64,000 nucleotides of DNA from Sitta carolinensis (Eukaryota > Chordata > Aves > Passeriformes > Sittidae), in the NCBI GenBank assembly GCA_032173965.1, contig CM063284.1, positions 101,370,410 to 101,434,409 on the forward strand, given 5' to 3'. The translations under genes and the position numbers were made by a program. Positions 1 to 13,700 of this stretch are shown here, in pieces. The number at the start of each line of letters is the position of its first letter. The stretch's first letter is position 1. A model generated the notes under the pieces. That model was given only the letters and a program-made list of their open reading frames with translations, was not told the origin of the DNA and did no database searches.

Positions 1-20
1 CCACATATTAAATATTTTTT

Positions 21-56
21 TTCATTCATTCGTTCATTTATTCATTCATTCATTCA
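21..56. repeat. (TTCA)n microsatellite, interrupted
   Basis: About nine tetranucleotide TTCA units with two variant units (a TTCG and a TTTA) follow an eight-base T run. This is a simple repeat near the left edge of the window with no associated gene. Confidence 0.85.
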
Positions 57-3000
57 ACTTGCTGAACACAGAGCAGGAGCATATACATAAGTTTGGGAAG
101 AAGGCTGAGGACAAAGACTGATCAGTGTAGGTCATGAACCCTCCTCAGAGGGCTCAGTGCTGTTAGGAATTCAGCACAGGATTATTAAGGTGTTCTGTGA
201 CACACATCGTCTCATTTTATTATATATATTTTCCTTTCCTCTATAATTATTAAGCTCTCTTTCCAAAGGACATGCTCATACTGTCTTTCCATACCTTAGC
301 TGTAGGCAACAGCTTTTACCTGAGAGAAAGCTCTCAGCAGGTCGAGAAATGCAAAGGACTTTGCATAGCATCTGCATCTCACCCTGTCTCTAGCAAAGCT
401 GAGCTACCAAGTACTGGTGCACCCTCCAGCCCCTTGGTTCCCACCCCTGTGCTCAGAAGTCTATATGACACAGCAGTACTCAGAAAATGTGAGAAGGACA
501 GCATGCAATCACAGGCAGGTAAGGTTCCTGGCCTGGGAACTTGCAGACTAGAAAGAATCTCTTCTTATTTCTACCTCCTTCCTCTCTTCTTTCTCAAAAC
601 ACTTCTGTTTGACCCTCCTATTTCTGCCTTCATATTCCCCTTTTTCATGCCAGGCTTTCAGCTCTACTGTCTTCAGCTGGGCTTCCTCTCTTCTCCATGG
701 TCTTTTCCACCTCCCTCCCTCCTGGCCTGCCTGGCCATAATCCCCTCAGACAGATGGAGAAGGGGAGAGGAGGAGCATAAAGGCACCTGTGAAGATTTTC
801 AAGCCACAACATTGGGCTGCTTGCCAGCTCACAAGAGATGCTCCTTGTGCTCATCAACGAAATCAAATGTAATTCAATGGCGCACAACCAGTCAAGTAAG
901 GAGAAGAGTCCTCAGTAAGAATCACATGAATGTTTTGCAAAAATGATTGAAAGGACCAGTGCTTTCTCCTGCTCTCTTATGTGCTCTATGGTGAATTCTT
1001 TCTCCACCTAAAAAGTGCAGGTGCAGCACGAGTGTGGATGGCTTCTCCCTCACTGCCTCCAAAGTGTTTCAAAGCTTCTTCAGGACTGCTTTCATGCTAG
1101 CAAATGCAAGCACACACCATGGGCACATTCCACAGACCAGGCTGCCTCTCCTGATTTCCTCCATGTGAATTTGGGGACTGAGCACAGACTACTTTAGCTT
1201 GTCACTCTTGTTTCAGCCCCGAGCAAGCAGACAATTCCTGAAGCAGCTGCAGGGAGTAGTTGGCATGTGAGCGGTCACCCACAAAGCCCTGGCTGCTTCT
1301 AAGTCACTGAGTCAGGGAGGACTTTCTGCAGCAGCAAACAGGCTTTGGGGCATTGCAGGAGGAGTCTCAGTCCCAGGAAAAGGACTTCATGGCTTTCTTT
1401 CAAATGGCGAGTGTAGTCACAGGCAGAATAAAACCAAGAGAAAAAGCCTGACAAATATCCTAGTGGCTTGTGAGAGATCTGAATCTACAGAACATGCTCT
1501 TCTGCCTCGTGCAGTTGGGCAGAACCACCATAAGAGAAGCTCTCCTTCCTTTCTTCTTCTGGGCTAGGGCTTGATCCTGCCTACCCTGGAGAAATAGCAG
1601 GCAACACGTAGCAGAAACTCCTTAGCTCTGCTCCCACAGCAGTATGGCTTTGCTCTAGCCTCAACTCAAGACCCAGCAGGAAAAGCCATTCTGTAGCTCA
1701 CGGTGGGCAAATGTTTTCATTGCTAGGGACAGATGCTGGTTTAGATTTTGGGTGGAATTACATGAATGACATCCCTTTCTTCCCTGGGAGTTTCATGGTG
1801 GTTTAAGACACATGGGCACACCACAAGATGTTTAGTGTGTACAGGGTTTAGCAGGAGCTAGATGCCTTCTGCTCCCTGCTCAGGGTCACACTGCATCATC
1901 CCACAGACTGCACTCACCTAGATCTTCACTGTCTTTGGGCACTTCCCATATTCAGTGTATGATTGCAAAGGAGCTTTCCCCTCCAGGCTTAGACAAATCC
2001 TCTTGAGGTGAACCAGTAGCAAAATTACAAGAGGGAGCTTAAGGGTCACGTTATGATTTGTGTCACAGCCAAGGAATGAGCCCCTTTCTAATAAGCAAGC
2101 ACACAGGAGGAGGCAGTGTGTTGCCATGCCTTCTCTTTATTGTGCTATGCAACTCAGTAGAGATTTGGAGGTGGGAATAAGACTGCAAGGTGTAAGATGA
2201 TTTACAAATGGAATATGATAATATTCCTGGTTCCTGTGTTAATATGTAATGCTATTTCTTGAAGATGTGTGGTCATAACTGGGAATTATTGAGGGGAGCT
2301 CCAGGCTTAGAAGATTAAATTTGAATTTGCAGCCTTTTAGTTTTGGAGCATATTTTTTTAAAAATAACTCTTCCATTGTGCCAGCAGCCTTTTAGCCTAC
2401 TGTGCTGATCAAAGCCTTCAGCTGTGCCATAATCAGAATGACAATTACAGATCTGTTTGAAACCATCCAGGTGTCGTCTTGGACAGAACAGCCATGTTGA
2501 AAGATGTTTGTGTAAGGATGAAATAACTAAGAATGGTCACATTACTCTTTGACCACATGTTGCATTTGTTGCTTTGCGTGTAAAATCTCTGCCCAGAAAA
2601 AGAGGTATGGGGCCAACTCAAAAGCTGTCAAGTGGAAAAACATAACAGTTCATGTTCAAGACCACCAGCATTTATCTGATGGTTGCTGAGCTCAGATGAG
2701 CAGTGTAATGGACAGAGAAGGACTATCCAGAGCAGTTCCAATGTCCAATAAATTATATAATGCTTTTGTGTGTCTCTCTCTGGCAATATAAGGACAGGGA
2801 AAGTGTCCTTAGAAAAATAATGCTTTTTAGTATGGAACATTAAAACCACCTTCTTAAGTGTATTTGGGGGAATAAATCCTATAAAAGAAACTGACAGGAT
2901 TCTGCAGGAAGGTTTGGCGTGAAAAAGAGAGCAGCAAAAAAGCAGTGCTGTAATTGAAATTAATTTTGATGGATTATTACTATCACGTGGACAATATAGG

Positions 3001-3212
3001 AAAGATTCTGGCCTCAGGAGGGAATGTAGAGGAAACTGCCTACCTTATTTTAAGGTAAAAACAATTATTGAGTAGCACAGATGTCCTTAACAGTTGTGAA
3101 CTTAGCACATGAATATGAATACAGTGGATGAATATTCTTTGAGGCTGAACTTGCCCTCAGCACTTCTTATAGCAATTCAAGATACTGAAATAATAAACTC
3201 ATTTACCGTCCC

Positions 3213-3243
3213 TTCCAGAGTATAAAGCGTTCCAGAGTATAAA
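3213..3243. repeat. 17-bp-period tandem duplication
   Basis: The 14-base word TTCCAGAGTATAAA occurs at 3213-3226 and again at 3230-3243, with three bases between the copies. It looks like a small replication-slippage duplication. Confidence 0.8.
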
Positions 3244-3862
3244 AGAATTGAACATTGTTTAATAATACTGAGAGGATCAACAGCAAAATTTCACAATACA
3301 GAGAACCAACACCATCAGAATATAATACTGTGACTTCTTTAAACACTATTATATTCCCATAAACTACAGAAGACACTTTCCAGGGTGCTGGGCACTGGCA
3401 AGGCTATAATGAAAATGATGAATAGAGCCTGTAGTTTGGATGTCCTTTGAGCTCAAGAATTATATGAAATGGGAATGTAGAAGGAAAAACTTGACACGGA
3501 GCTTCCACAAAACATGAGTTTATTCTAGGGGAGATCATACTCTGCCTGAATGTCCTCTCTAATTGCTCACAGCTACGCAGCTACCCAGCCCACTGGCAAA
3601 ATGGGTAGTGTTGGCAGAGATAATAATTAATCAGCTAATTCACAGACACTTAAGTGACCAAATCTGCCAACTGGCTCAACCTGGTAGTGGAAATTGCATC
3701 AGGGGAAAAACCTATATACTGCTTTGGGGTTGTTTAACCCCAGATATCAACTAAGTTGCCATGAAGCTGCTGGCTCACATACACCCACCTCACAGTGGGG
3801 AGTAGGATAGGAAAAAAAGGTAAAACTCATGGGTTGAGATGAGAACAGGTTAATGATTCAAA

Positions 3863-3924
3863 CAAAATAAAATATACTAATAATACTAATTATAATAATA
3901 ATAAGAATAATAACTGTAATAAAA
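3863..3924. repeat. Imperfect (TAA)n / AT-rich simple repeat
   Basis: A run of TAA and AATAATAATAAG-type units, interrupted by single-base changes, forms a degenerate trinucleotide microsatellite. The reverse strand reads as a run of Ile codons, which produces a spurious hydrophobic open frame. Confidence 0.75.
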
Positions 3925-5003
3925 AGGAGACGGAGAGAGAGGATAAAAGCCAAGAAAGACAAGTGATGCACAATACAGTTGCTCACTATCCACTGATCAA
4001 TACCCAGTCTATCCCCAAGCAGTGATTGGTGGCTCCCTGCCAAATCCCCCCAGTTGATAGACTGAGCATGACATTCTCTGGTATGGAATATCACTTTGGC
4101 TAGTTCAGGTCAGCTGTTTTGGCCATGCTACCCCCTAATTTCCCATGTTCCTGCTCACTGGAAGAGCATGAGACACTGAAACATCCTTGATTTAGGGTAA
4201 GCACTACTTAGCAACATCTAAAACATCAGTGTGTTATCAACATTATTCTCATATTAAGTCAAAAACACAGCACTGTACTAACTGCTACAAAGAAAATTAA
4301 CTCTATCACAACCAAGCCCAGGGCATTTATGACGAGTTATTAAAAAGTAGACATATTTTGACCATATTAGTCTAACTGTTTTATGTATTACAGGATATTG
4401 GAAATGCCGCTTTACTAACAGCCTTTAATTAAGTTTGGTCTGCATAGTATTCATGTAGTTATCATGTAGCCTGCTCACATCAGGCTGACATAGACCCAAT
4501 TATAATTGGGGGATGTGGTCAAAGATTGATGCATCCCAGTGTTTTTGAGATCAGGAGTTGAGTGTTCAAATTGAGGGAAACAAAATTAAACAGTTTCAGA
4601 AAAACTCCCCCATAAGACACAAGAAGATCCCAACAAAATGGTACCAGTTTCACCAAATTGGAAATGCTGTTGTGTTACTGAGTTCCACTCCTGTGAAGCT
4701 ACAGGCTTGGAAACCAGCAACCTCCTATTAAAAGTTTCCATTTTCTAAACAGGCTTAATGCAGATTATTCAAGATAACTGGATATAGCTAATCAGAGCTG
4801 CACAGCTTGCCTATTGTAAAAATTCTTAATTTTCTGTCAAATGACAAGAGCAAACACATATGTTGTTGGAAATCTTGCTGCAAATGTAGTCTTCTTAATT
4901 ACAGCTCTGCCGTTGCCAATGTAAAAGCTAAATATAAAAACAACTTAGTTCACAGCTAGTCTAAAATAACCAAAGCAAGATAAATTGCTAAAGAGCCTAA
5001 TTT

Positions 5004-5005
<2 letters not shown>

Positions 5006-5055
<50 letters not shown>
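5006..5055. repeat. Poly-T tract, 50 bases
   Basis: Fifty consecutive T residues are preceded by TTTTC and followed by GGTTGCATG. If read on the minus strand it would be a poly-A tail, but the preceding minus-strand sequence has no AATAAA-type signal within about 40 bases and I recognise no retrocopied mRNA. It is best called a homopolymer microsatellite. Confidence 0.9.
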
Positions 5056-5056
<1 letters not shown>

Positions 5057-8000
5057 GTTGCATGAAGTATTCAGAGTTTATATACACAGGAGGACACAGG
5101 TAGAATAAGCCGGATCAGATAACATATAGCATTACTTGTAACATATGAAACTGAAATGAGGTAAAGTCACTCACCTTGTAACAAAGAATGTTTGAAATGT
5201 AAGAACATCGTACAACAAAGACCAATTTAAGTGAGAAATGGGATTTTTGGGAAAACACATAAGCCAGCTTAAAGCCCACATTTCATACTCAGTTCAGTCT
5301 GCCCTGATTTCAGCATGAGACTGGACTATCTGCTAGGTCTTTCCATGGCTCCCTCCAAGTCACAATTGACGAACAGAGGTTCACTTATTCTGGTTAGCTC
5401 TAGCCCTGCCATTATGTCAGCTCCTTCTGTTTTCTGGATCAATGGCAGCCTCCAGTTATTACCCAGTGGCCTCAGTCCAAGGCTGGACTTCCCAGAGGCT
5501 GAAGCATAAAAGAGCAGAAGTCTGATGCTGGTGACGAGCCAGAATACTTGGTTTCCAAATCAAGATAAAATTGCAATAATTTTTTTTTCCTCCTGTTTTT
5601 TCCTTCCATCCTGTTTTTGTGATCTGTCCAGTGTAGATCTCATCAGTAAAGGGCTTTTACACACGTTTTCATACACCGCTGGCATTGTCCTTTGTTCCAC
5701 AGCTAAGTGTTGGCAGAATAAGCCCAGTCATCACAAAATGTATTATCATGTGCAGACACACTATTGAATGAAGTCAGTCTTGATCAGAACGGAACTGTCT
5801 GAACACAGCTCAGTGCTTTTTCATTCTGGGATTAATTAAGAATTAGGAAAACACTGATGAATCTTCTCTGGAAGACCAAATCCAGGCACTTTTTGAAGGC
5901 ACATCATGAACATTTGCTCCTACATGTTGTTTCTGTGTTTCCTAGCAGAAGCTCATTAGCAATTCAGTAGTGAAGGGATTACTCATTAGCTGGTAGCAAT
6001 ATGGAGCTGAAAACCACATAAGAGTGCCAAAGGAGGTTTTTATCTGTATTGTGCATGCCAGATAAAGGACAAAAGCAAAAACATAGCAAAGGCTTTAAAT
6101 TCTTGACCCAAGTGTTTTTCTTTCAATCAAAATAATTTTTGTGAAAAACCTCAAAAATACTTGGGGTCAGCTCTTACAGAGAATGAATGAATATCTAAGG
6201 CTTACATGTAGGAACGGCAGGTCCACAAGTAAGCAGCAGAAAAACTTCCCCAGGCTTGGCACTGCAGCAAGAACATGTGCAGATCTGATACTCCTATTGC
6301 TGGAAGTCCTTTGTGTGTGCTCCCCTGCAATAATTACATGAGATATTGCATGTGCATTTACATCTTTGTTAAAAAAAACCCAACAGACAAACAGGTGACA
6401 GCTGCCTGCACTGGATCCATCAGTAGTGGAGCAACTCATGTTCACTCCACTTTCAGACACTGTTAAAACAATATGATTTTAAGTATTTAGTCAGTGTCCT
6501 GATACAATGTATTTGTAAAATGTTATAAAAACTCACAAGGCCATATTTCACTGGAAAGATATTAGATACCCTTCACTAGACTTTTTGGTATTCAGCTCAA
6601 AAGAGAATACCTGACCTACTTAAATTGCCATAAATCTGTCTAGATGCTTATATGACCCATTTTGTCAACTCAAAGCCCCTTAGTTCAAAATGTTATCACA
6701 GATAAAATTTAAAACTAAGTGAGCATATCTACATTGTTTTCGTTATCAGTGCACACAGTATCTTGAAATCCCTTAGTATGGATTTGTGTGCATCTTTCAA
6801 ATAAAAAATATTCAGCAAATGCAATATTCTTTCTAGGATCTCAAAATGGGCAAAAGATGAAGAAATGCTGATCCAGCAAAACAGCTTTCTCCAGCATTCT
6901 GGGATTGCTTATTTTTTATCATCTAGGAAGTCAAAATGGACCTTAAGAGTTATTGGGGTGGGGGGAAGTTATTCAGAGAAACACAAGATGGGAGGTTAGG
7001 ATTCAATTCCCATCTCAAGGAAAAACTCTCTGGTTTCTTACTTGACACAAAGCTGAAGAAGACCTCTTGAGCCATGGAGTCCAGACCCCTGAATCCATAG
7101 TGAAAAGTATGATATGTCTTGTATGTGCATGTCTTGTAGAGCTGCTGTACAGTGAGAGTCATGATGGGACAAGACTTGAATCACTGCATCAGAGAAGACC
7201 TGCTGTTGCACATGCATGATCACTTTGGCTTCAGAAGATTAATTTCAGCAATGTTGTCATTTGTCAGTGCTTTATGCAATTATGCTGAGCCACAGCTCTC
7301 TCTGCTGCCCTGCATCAGGCAAAGTTCCTCAGCTGGTGAGAAGGGAAACATTACAGAAAGAAACCGTGAGCAATAGTTTCATTTAAGGTATCAATTGCTT
7401 CCCCTTTTTTTACCTCTGAGCTCTACCTGCTCATAGTGGAATTTCAAGGATTTCTGGGTTAAAAGCTCATGCAATTATGACTGCTTGGTAGAGAGCCCTT
7501 TCCTCTTCATCAGAAGGTGAATCCCGAAGAGCTCCTTCTTCAGGAGAGATTTTTCCCTTTCACAGCGAGCAGACAAATGTTGATTGATCTTTACCCTGGC
7601 AGCTGGTAGGTGGAGCAGACTCCTCCCATAAGGAGGAGTAGGTGGGGGTAGCCAGCCCTCCAGCTGTGCAGTTGGGCTAAGGTTTTCAGTCACTGGACAG
7701 ACTTGCAGTGAAACTTCTTGGGTGGATTGTAGCAAAAAGATCATACATAAACCTGTCTGGCTCCAAGGAACAGCACAGCTGACTTTGCACCAGTCCACAG
7801 TCCTTTTAATCTAGATGAGAGTGCTGCCCTAGCATGACCTACAAGCTGAAGAATTAGTTAATTTTCCCCTCTGATTAATAGCTCATGTAAAATTAGTAGG
7901 AAGGAAAAAAGATGTGCTAGTTAACCACCACATCTTTCTTGGCGGGAGGATGTAAATGTTGAAGGCAGAGATAATATTACCTCCCCTGGGCATTAGACAC

Positions 8001-10687
8001 TTGGTGGTTTGGAGCACATGCCTTTGATAATCAACATCAGTATCTCTTTCATGTCGCTGAACAGAAAATAGGGCCTCTTCAAAGAGACTAACTCAGAAAA
8101 GAAACTGTTAAACAGGCCTGACTGGGTTGAGCAATGCTGGAAATTAAGTACCCTGGAGGGGCAGGATTAGAAGTGAGGTCAGCACTCTCAGACGGGGCAA
8201 GGGAGTGCATTAATAGCCCTCTGTACTGCCTCTGAAGTTCAGATGGTTGTCACTAAATATCCATGCAGCCCTCTCATTCTCCCCCTCCACATGCTGTTCT
8301 GTTAATTAGCATTCTGCCTTCTTGTCATAAAATACATGAATTAGCTGGTGGCCAGGAGCTTACTGGCCTAAGCTTTTGAACTGCTATGGAGTTTCAATTA
8401 CACAGCCTCACTGAGAATTATTTTTTTTTCAATCCTGACTTTTTCATAATGTTAATCCACTAGTAGATACTTGTCCTTTATCTAAGACACCGAGGCGTTC
8501 AGCAAATGCACATGAAAGAATGAGGCTTTGTTCCTTTGCCATCCGGACTCCTGTTTCATGTGTGCTTCAAATAAAGAAATTATTCCTTTCTAATGACTCA
8601 GAGTTTTCTTTGCTTTAACCCTTCTAGAGACAAATTACTGGCTGTACACTGATGACATAATTTCTCTCCTGGATGGCAACTAATAGAAAATTAACCTTTC
8701 AGCAGAAGCACCTTTAGAAAAACACATCTGTTTTTAGCCTGGGAATTTCAAAGGTTCTTAATAAAACTGGGCTTTCAGTAGCAATGCTCTTGGCTACTGA
8801 AGGTGCCTTGCAATATTCTATTCTTCTGGACTGTCAAAGAAGCTCAAGGAGTGCTGTGGAGCAAGAGCAGGGAGTCAAGGCTATGCTGACAAGGGTATCT
8901 CTGCAGCATAACTGAGAGCCATGGCCAGGTCCCCAAGTGAGGTTTGTCTGTCCCTCCATCGCTGGGTCATTTGGAAACACAGACCACCTGGAGCCACATG
9001 CAGGGAATAATGCACCCTGACAGCATATTCCGAGTCAGGGCTTGCTGGCTGGCCTGGGCAGGGACCAATGCTGGTGTACTTATGATGTTTGCTGACCCAC
9101 AGCTCTGAGTCACGGAAACCAGGGGATCTTAGCAAGATACCTCATTGTAAAAATTCACAGATACCTCCTGATGAAAGTAAAAGGAAACAGAGATTTTGTT
9201 TAGATCACTTAAGGTGCAGTCTTTCTTTGAGCCAGGCTCTTTGTCACAACTGTTTTTATGTATGGATCTTTCTAACAAGAAATTAGTTTCTGTCCAGTGT
9301 AAACATATATAAATCAATTAATTACTGCCTGCTCTGGTCAGGAAACATTGTCCTCCTAGATTACTTCAACAGCCAACCCTAAAAGCTCAGCTGCCGAGAA
9401 AGTTAAGACCTGATGCAGATACTTTTTCCCAGTAACAGGGAGTTAAGCTCTTGAGAGGCTCACAAACTTAGCGTTGTTTCTATTGAACTAGAGAGCAGAG
9501 CCTGGTAAGCAGGGTCCTCCCAAGGCTACAGAAAAATGCCAGATGCATAAACGAACGTTTTTCCTGCGTGCCCAGCCAGCAGGAGTGCCAAGGGAAACAG
9601 GAGAGATTAAAACTTTATCTCATACAACAGACAGCAGCACTGCCTCCCCAAAGTTTCTGCTGCAGCATTGGGATTTAAGTTACATTTGGGAGGGATCTGG
9701 CTGGTGAGCCAGCATACCCCAAACACATCTGGGCCTGCCCCTAAATCAGCTCTACCAAGGTGTGCAGGGGGCATTACTGGCACCCTGGTACAGCAGCAAT
9801 CTCTGTAGAAGACCAGTGAACCAGAAAATAAGAGAGAACATTTGTGTCAGGACTCCTATCTCAGCTCAAAGATCACTGCATTGGCCATGTTCACCGTTTA
9901 AACTAATCCCTGTTTCACTGTGCAGATGCAGATCTTCAAGGGGATCTTCTCTCCAAAACCCTCCCCAAGAATTTAAAAGTAATTAAATTTCACAGTATCT
10001 TTTTGATGAAACTACTGCTGAGTGTGGATTTTTGGCATTTTTAAAGTAAAACACACTGAGGCTTCATGAAATTAGGAGTCTCAGAAAGCCAGAGTGGAAT
10101 CAGAAACAGACCAATTCTAAACTTCTGGCAAGCATCATCATGCACTCATTTCTTTGTGATGCAGCTCAGGAGACGCAACAGGCAAACCTTGGATACTATT
10201 CTAAATTGCTGAATTTAGATGAATTTTGTTACCCTAGTTATCTAGTCCTATTTCTGATTCTCTGAACTCTCAGTCTCAATCAACTGGTATCTATTTCAAT
10301 GGTATTTGTATAGGTCCATGGGGCTGGCAAAAATTTACAGCTGTAGGATATTCTTATTTTTTAAAAAGGGTAAAAAAGTATATGTGATAAATTCAGTCAA
10401 AGATCAGCAAAACTCCTTGGATATTTCTCTTCTTCTTCTACAGAATGGATACAATACCTTCTAATGCAGTTTTGAAATAAGATTTAGCTCTTTGTTTATG
10501 CCATGATTAAGAATTCATATGTATTTTGTCTAAATAACTGCAAATGAATTATATTTAAAATGAACTTTCACTGCTTGTTTAGTTTAGAAGAATTTTGCTG
10601 AAAAGCCACAAGAATAAGTGAGGCAGTCTGCTCAACAATCTCTTTTACCTCTTGCTTTGCAGAGAAAAAACACTGGGAGACTGCTGT

Positions 10688-10689
<2 letters not shown>
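5056..10689. other. Unique non-coding sequence, no gene recognised
   Basis: Only short open frames without domain features occur. A minus-strand donor-like site (ACAAG followed by GTGAGTG) lies near 5170-5180, but no open frame with a plausible acceptor leads to it. The block at about 8270-8700 is described separately. No interspersed repeat is recognised. Confidence 0.6.
8270..8700. promoter_or_regulatory. Candidate conserved non-coding element (enhancer-like)
   Basis: This block has the texture of deeply conserved vertebrate non-coding elements: AT-rich but complex, without simple repeats, with homeodomain-type cores (GTTAATTAGC, TGAATTAGCT), an AP-1-like TGACTCAG and a CRE-like TGATGACATAA, and no sustained open frame. 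This is a visual impression only. Conservation cannot be measured from one sequence, and such motifs are common by chance in AT-rich DNA. Confidence 0.2.

Positions 10690-10728
<39 letters not shown>
10690..10728. repeat. Poly-T tract, 39 bases
   Basis: Thirty-nine consecutive T residues are flanked by GTCC and GATTCTGC. The minus-strand sequence that would precede a poly-A tail has no polyadenylation signal, so there is no support for a retrocopy. It is treated as a homopolymer microsatellite. Confidence 0.9.
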
Positions 10729-10729
<1 letters not shown>

Positions 10730-13700
10730 ATTCTGCTTCAGCCAGGAATATCAAAAGATGCAGGTGACAAACTGGTTATATACAATTGAGGCAGTAACAT
10801 ATGTTCAGCAGTACCAATTAGAACAATGCAATTAAGAGGAAGTTTGACTTATGAAGAGTAAGCGATTAAATCCAAAATACATAGCGGTGCAAACAGGTAT
10901 TTTGTTATTCCATTATTCCATGTAAAAATGGGGTAATGGCTTTTTTTTTCTTCAGTTTCTTTCAAAGAGGCAAATACATAGAATTCAAAGCTACATTCTC
11001 CTTCATGGTGCACTTGTTACTACAAACAGTACTTGTAAAGGGGTCCCTGTTGACAATGACAGGTCTGAATAAACACTCAGCTGGCACACAGGTTTCCATT
11101 AGCTCAAGTTTACATGCCTTGTCATGCTTCTCCAGCCATCATTTGTCACCATGCTTTGCACAAGATCTGCAAACACTATTCTCTCACAAACTTTCCCCCA
11201 TTACTTTCTTAGGAAGAGAGGAAGAAAAAAGTAGAAAAAGGGTGAGGGGTTAGAAGGGCAGCACAATCACTTCAGCAGAGCACTCAGGCTTTTCACTGAA
11301 GGGCAGCTTCAAGCCTTCTCTCCACAGACCAGGAGCAGTGCCCTGCTGCTCAGCAGTCTCTGAGGCAGTTCTCTTGGCATAAGGCTCTGCTCCTGATGGC
11401 ACACTGGAGCCAGAGCCACAGAGTGAAGCACAGCCAGGCTCGGGGGTTTGTTTCAGTAGTATTTAACTGGCCACAGTGCCTTGGTGCTACCAACAGATCT
11501 GCAAGCCAAGCAATTGTCAGAAATCATCTGTTTTCAGCTTTCACTGACCTTAAAGACATGTAGAAATTTCTTTGCTCATGCTGGGCTACTGACTGCTCAT
11601 ACATACTCCTCACAGAGACAGGGTGATTCGAAGGCTGGGCACATCAGGTGACTTCAGGTACACACAAACGATAAGTACACACGAACACAAAAAAAACCCA
11701 CAAAATATATAAGGATTTTGATATAAAAACCGCATATAAAGAAAAGCAGTCCACTCAGGGTCATGTTCATAAATGTACTGCAGAGACTGACCCTCACACA
11801 AAGTAAACCTTGAGCTCAGGCTGTGGGCTCATGATCAACATCTGTTGTAGAGTCAAGAGGACACTTTGTCATTGTTCTCCCCAGCAGAAACACAACCCTC
11901 AGCTCAGTCTGGTTCCAGTTTAGAAGCAGTGACATTTGGTGAGTCAAAGTGACCTCAGCTTCATTGAAACTCCCTGACTGCAATTAAACAGCCAGAAGGG
12001 ATTTAAGGGAATAGCAGGAACCAGATGGAAAAGCACCAGGTCTGGGGACAGTGAAGCTACAGACCCAAAGGTCGTTTGTGCTCCATAGGGAGTGCCTGAG
12101 CCACATGCATGCTAGTCCAGCCCTCAGGCTAAATAGTGGCTGCAGAGCTCGGCAGCCTGGGGAGAAAACGTCTTTTCCCTCCCTTCCCATCCTGCCACAG
12201 GCCCCAGCCCTCCCCTGGCTGCATCTGCTTCGATGAGCATTTAACTAGTAAAAGCACCTGGAAGTCAGGCTGTGCATGTTTGTTTTTATGAGGTGGGGCA
12301 AGGGGTCAGGCAGCTAAACAGAGACAGAAAAGCAGGTCACAAGCTGGTTTTGTGCCTCCCTGGCAGTGAGAGCTGCCACCTCCCTGCAAAGCCCAGGCAG
12401 CTGCACATCTCCAGGTCCCAACTCCTCTGAGCTACCCACAAGACATCCATCAGAGCCAGGAAGAGGGCAGGACAGCAGTGGTCCCCCCAGCAGTATGGCT
12501 TTTTTAAAAGGACAGGAAAATAAGACAGTTCGGTTTCTTTTGCTGCTTTCTTCACGGTTAGGAGAGAGGAGCAGATTCAGGCATGCTCCAGAGGAACATT
12601 GTTCAAGTGAACCACATATGCTCCCCCTGCTAAACTTCTATTAAACAGGTAAGTCTGAATGCCAGATACTGAAGGGATGGGTTTCACACTCAGCTGTCCC
12701 AAGTACTGGGGGAACAAGCCCAGGGCCTCCCAATGCCCACTGTTACCTTGCCACTACGTGCCACTGCCAGCTCCCAGTACCCATGCATGCCAGCACAGGG
12801 GTACCACAGTTGGGTTTGTGCATACAAACAGTATACGCTCTTTCCCCATGATGGCACCTGACTACACAGTGGCTATAGTCCACATATGTCCATATTTCTG
12901 GGACTGGCACTTTTCTGCTGCCTTTTCTCCTCTACCACTAATAATCTTCTCTGCCAAAGCATACATGCAAATGTGTGGAAATGGTGAAAGAGCAGGAGCA
13001 CTACAAAGAGCTAGAGCTAGGCAACCTAGTCCTCAAGGGCAAACTGACCCTGGCAAGAGGATGCTAGGAAATCCCAACATGGTCTGTGAAAGTAGCCTTC
13101 AAGCAGGATTTGGTGCCTAGCCTGTTCATCCTTAGATGTTATTGCCCCCTTGAGCAGGATGAGTATCAACACAGGGGGTGGGGGACCTTTGTCATGCAGC
13201 AGGAATGTTAACATCTTCCAGACTTACATGGCGCCATCTGAAGAGCAGTTCATATTCTGAACATAATTTTTCATGTGTACATCATGAGGTCCTAATAAAA
13301 ATGTTGAAAACTGTCTTTGTTGTCCTACGGTCCCTACAGGACTCACATCTCCTTTGGCATTTCTCATTGTTGTCATCTGTAGACAACAAAATTGTTGTTA
13401 AAGTTATGGTACCAGCCTTACAAAATGAAAAATGTTTTTTTTTAAGAAAGAGAGGGAAAAAAAAAAAAAAGAGATGAAACAAAACCAGAAAGAAGATGAG
13501 GAGAGGGGAGAGGGAAGTGGGGGAAGAGAAATGTGCCAGGAAGCAATATAAAAAAAGCAGGCACTTTTGATGTTTTCTCTTCCTGCCTCCTTCATTCTTG
13601 GCTGAATTATAGGGCGTAGCACAGTATTTTCAGAGCATCTTTTACAAACTTTATTTAGTTCAGTGATTCACATTTCCCATCAAGGTTGACCAAAGGGAGG

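Larger units (their letters stand above)
57..5000. other. Unique non-coding sequence, no gene recognised
   Basis: No recognisable protein domain or RNA gene is visible. An open frame of 224 codons at 272-946 (+) is the longest in the window, but its translation is low in recognisable features and begins and ends in ordinary sequence. It is probably chance. A good splice-donor-like site lies on the minus strand at about 1911-1919, but it directly abuts a stop codon in the only long frame there. A short direct duplication at 3213-3243 and an imperfect TAA repeat at 3863-3924 are the only structured elements. Confidence 0.6.

Noticed and set aside
1911..1919. Strong minus-strand donor CTAG-GTGAGTG
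   Set aside because: The only long frame on that strand ends in a stop directly at the site.
5006..5055. Poly-T as the tail of a minus-strand processed pseudogene
   Set aside because: No poly(A) signal, no recognisable mRNA and no target-site duplication were found next to it.
12646..12654. Strong splice-donor consensus CAG-GTAAGT
   Set aside because: The long frame before it stops just upstream (TAA at 12642-12644) and no acceptor-bounded alternative was found.
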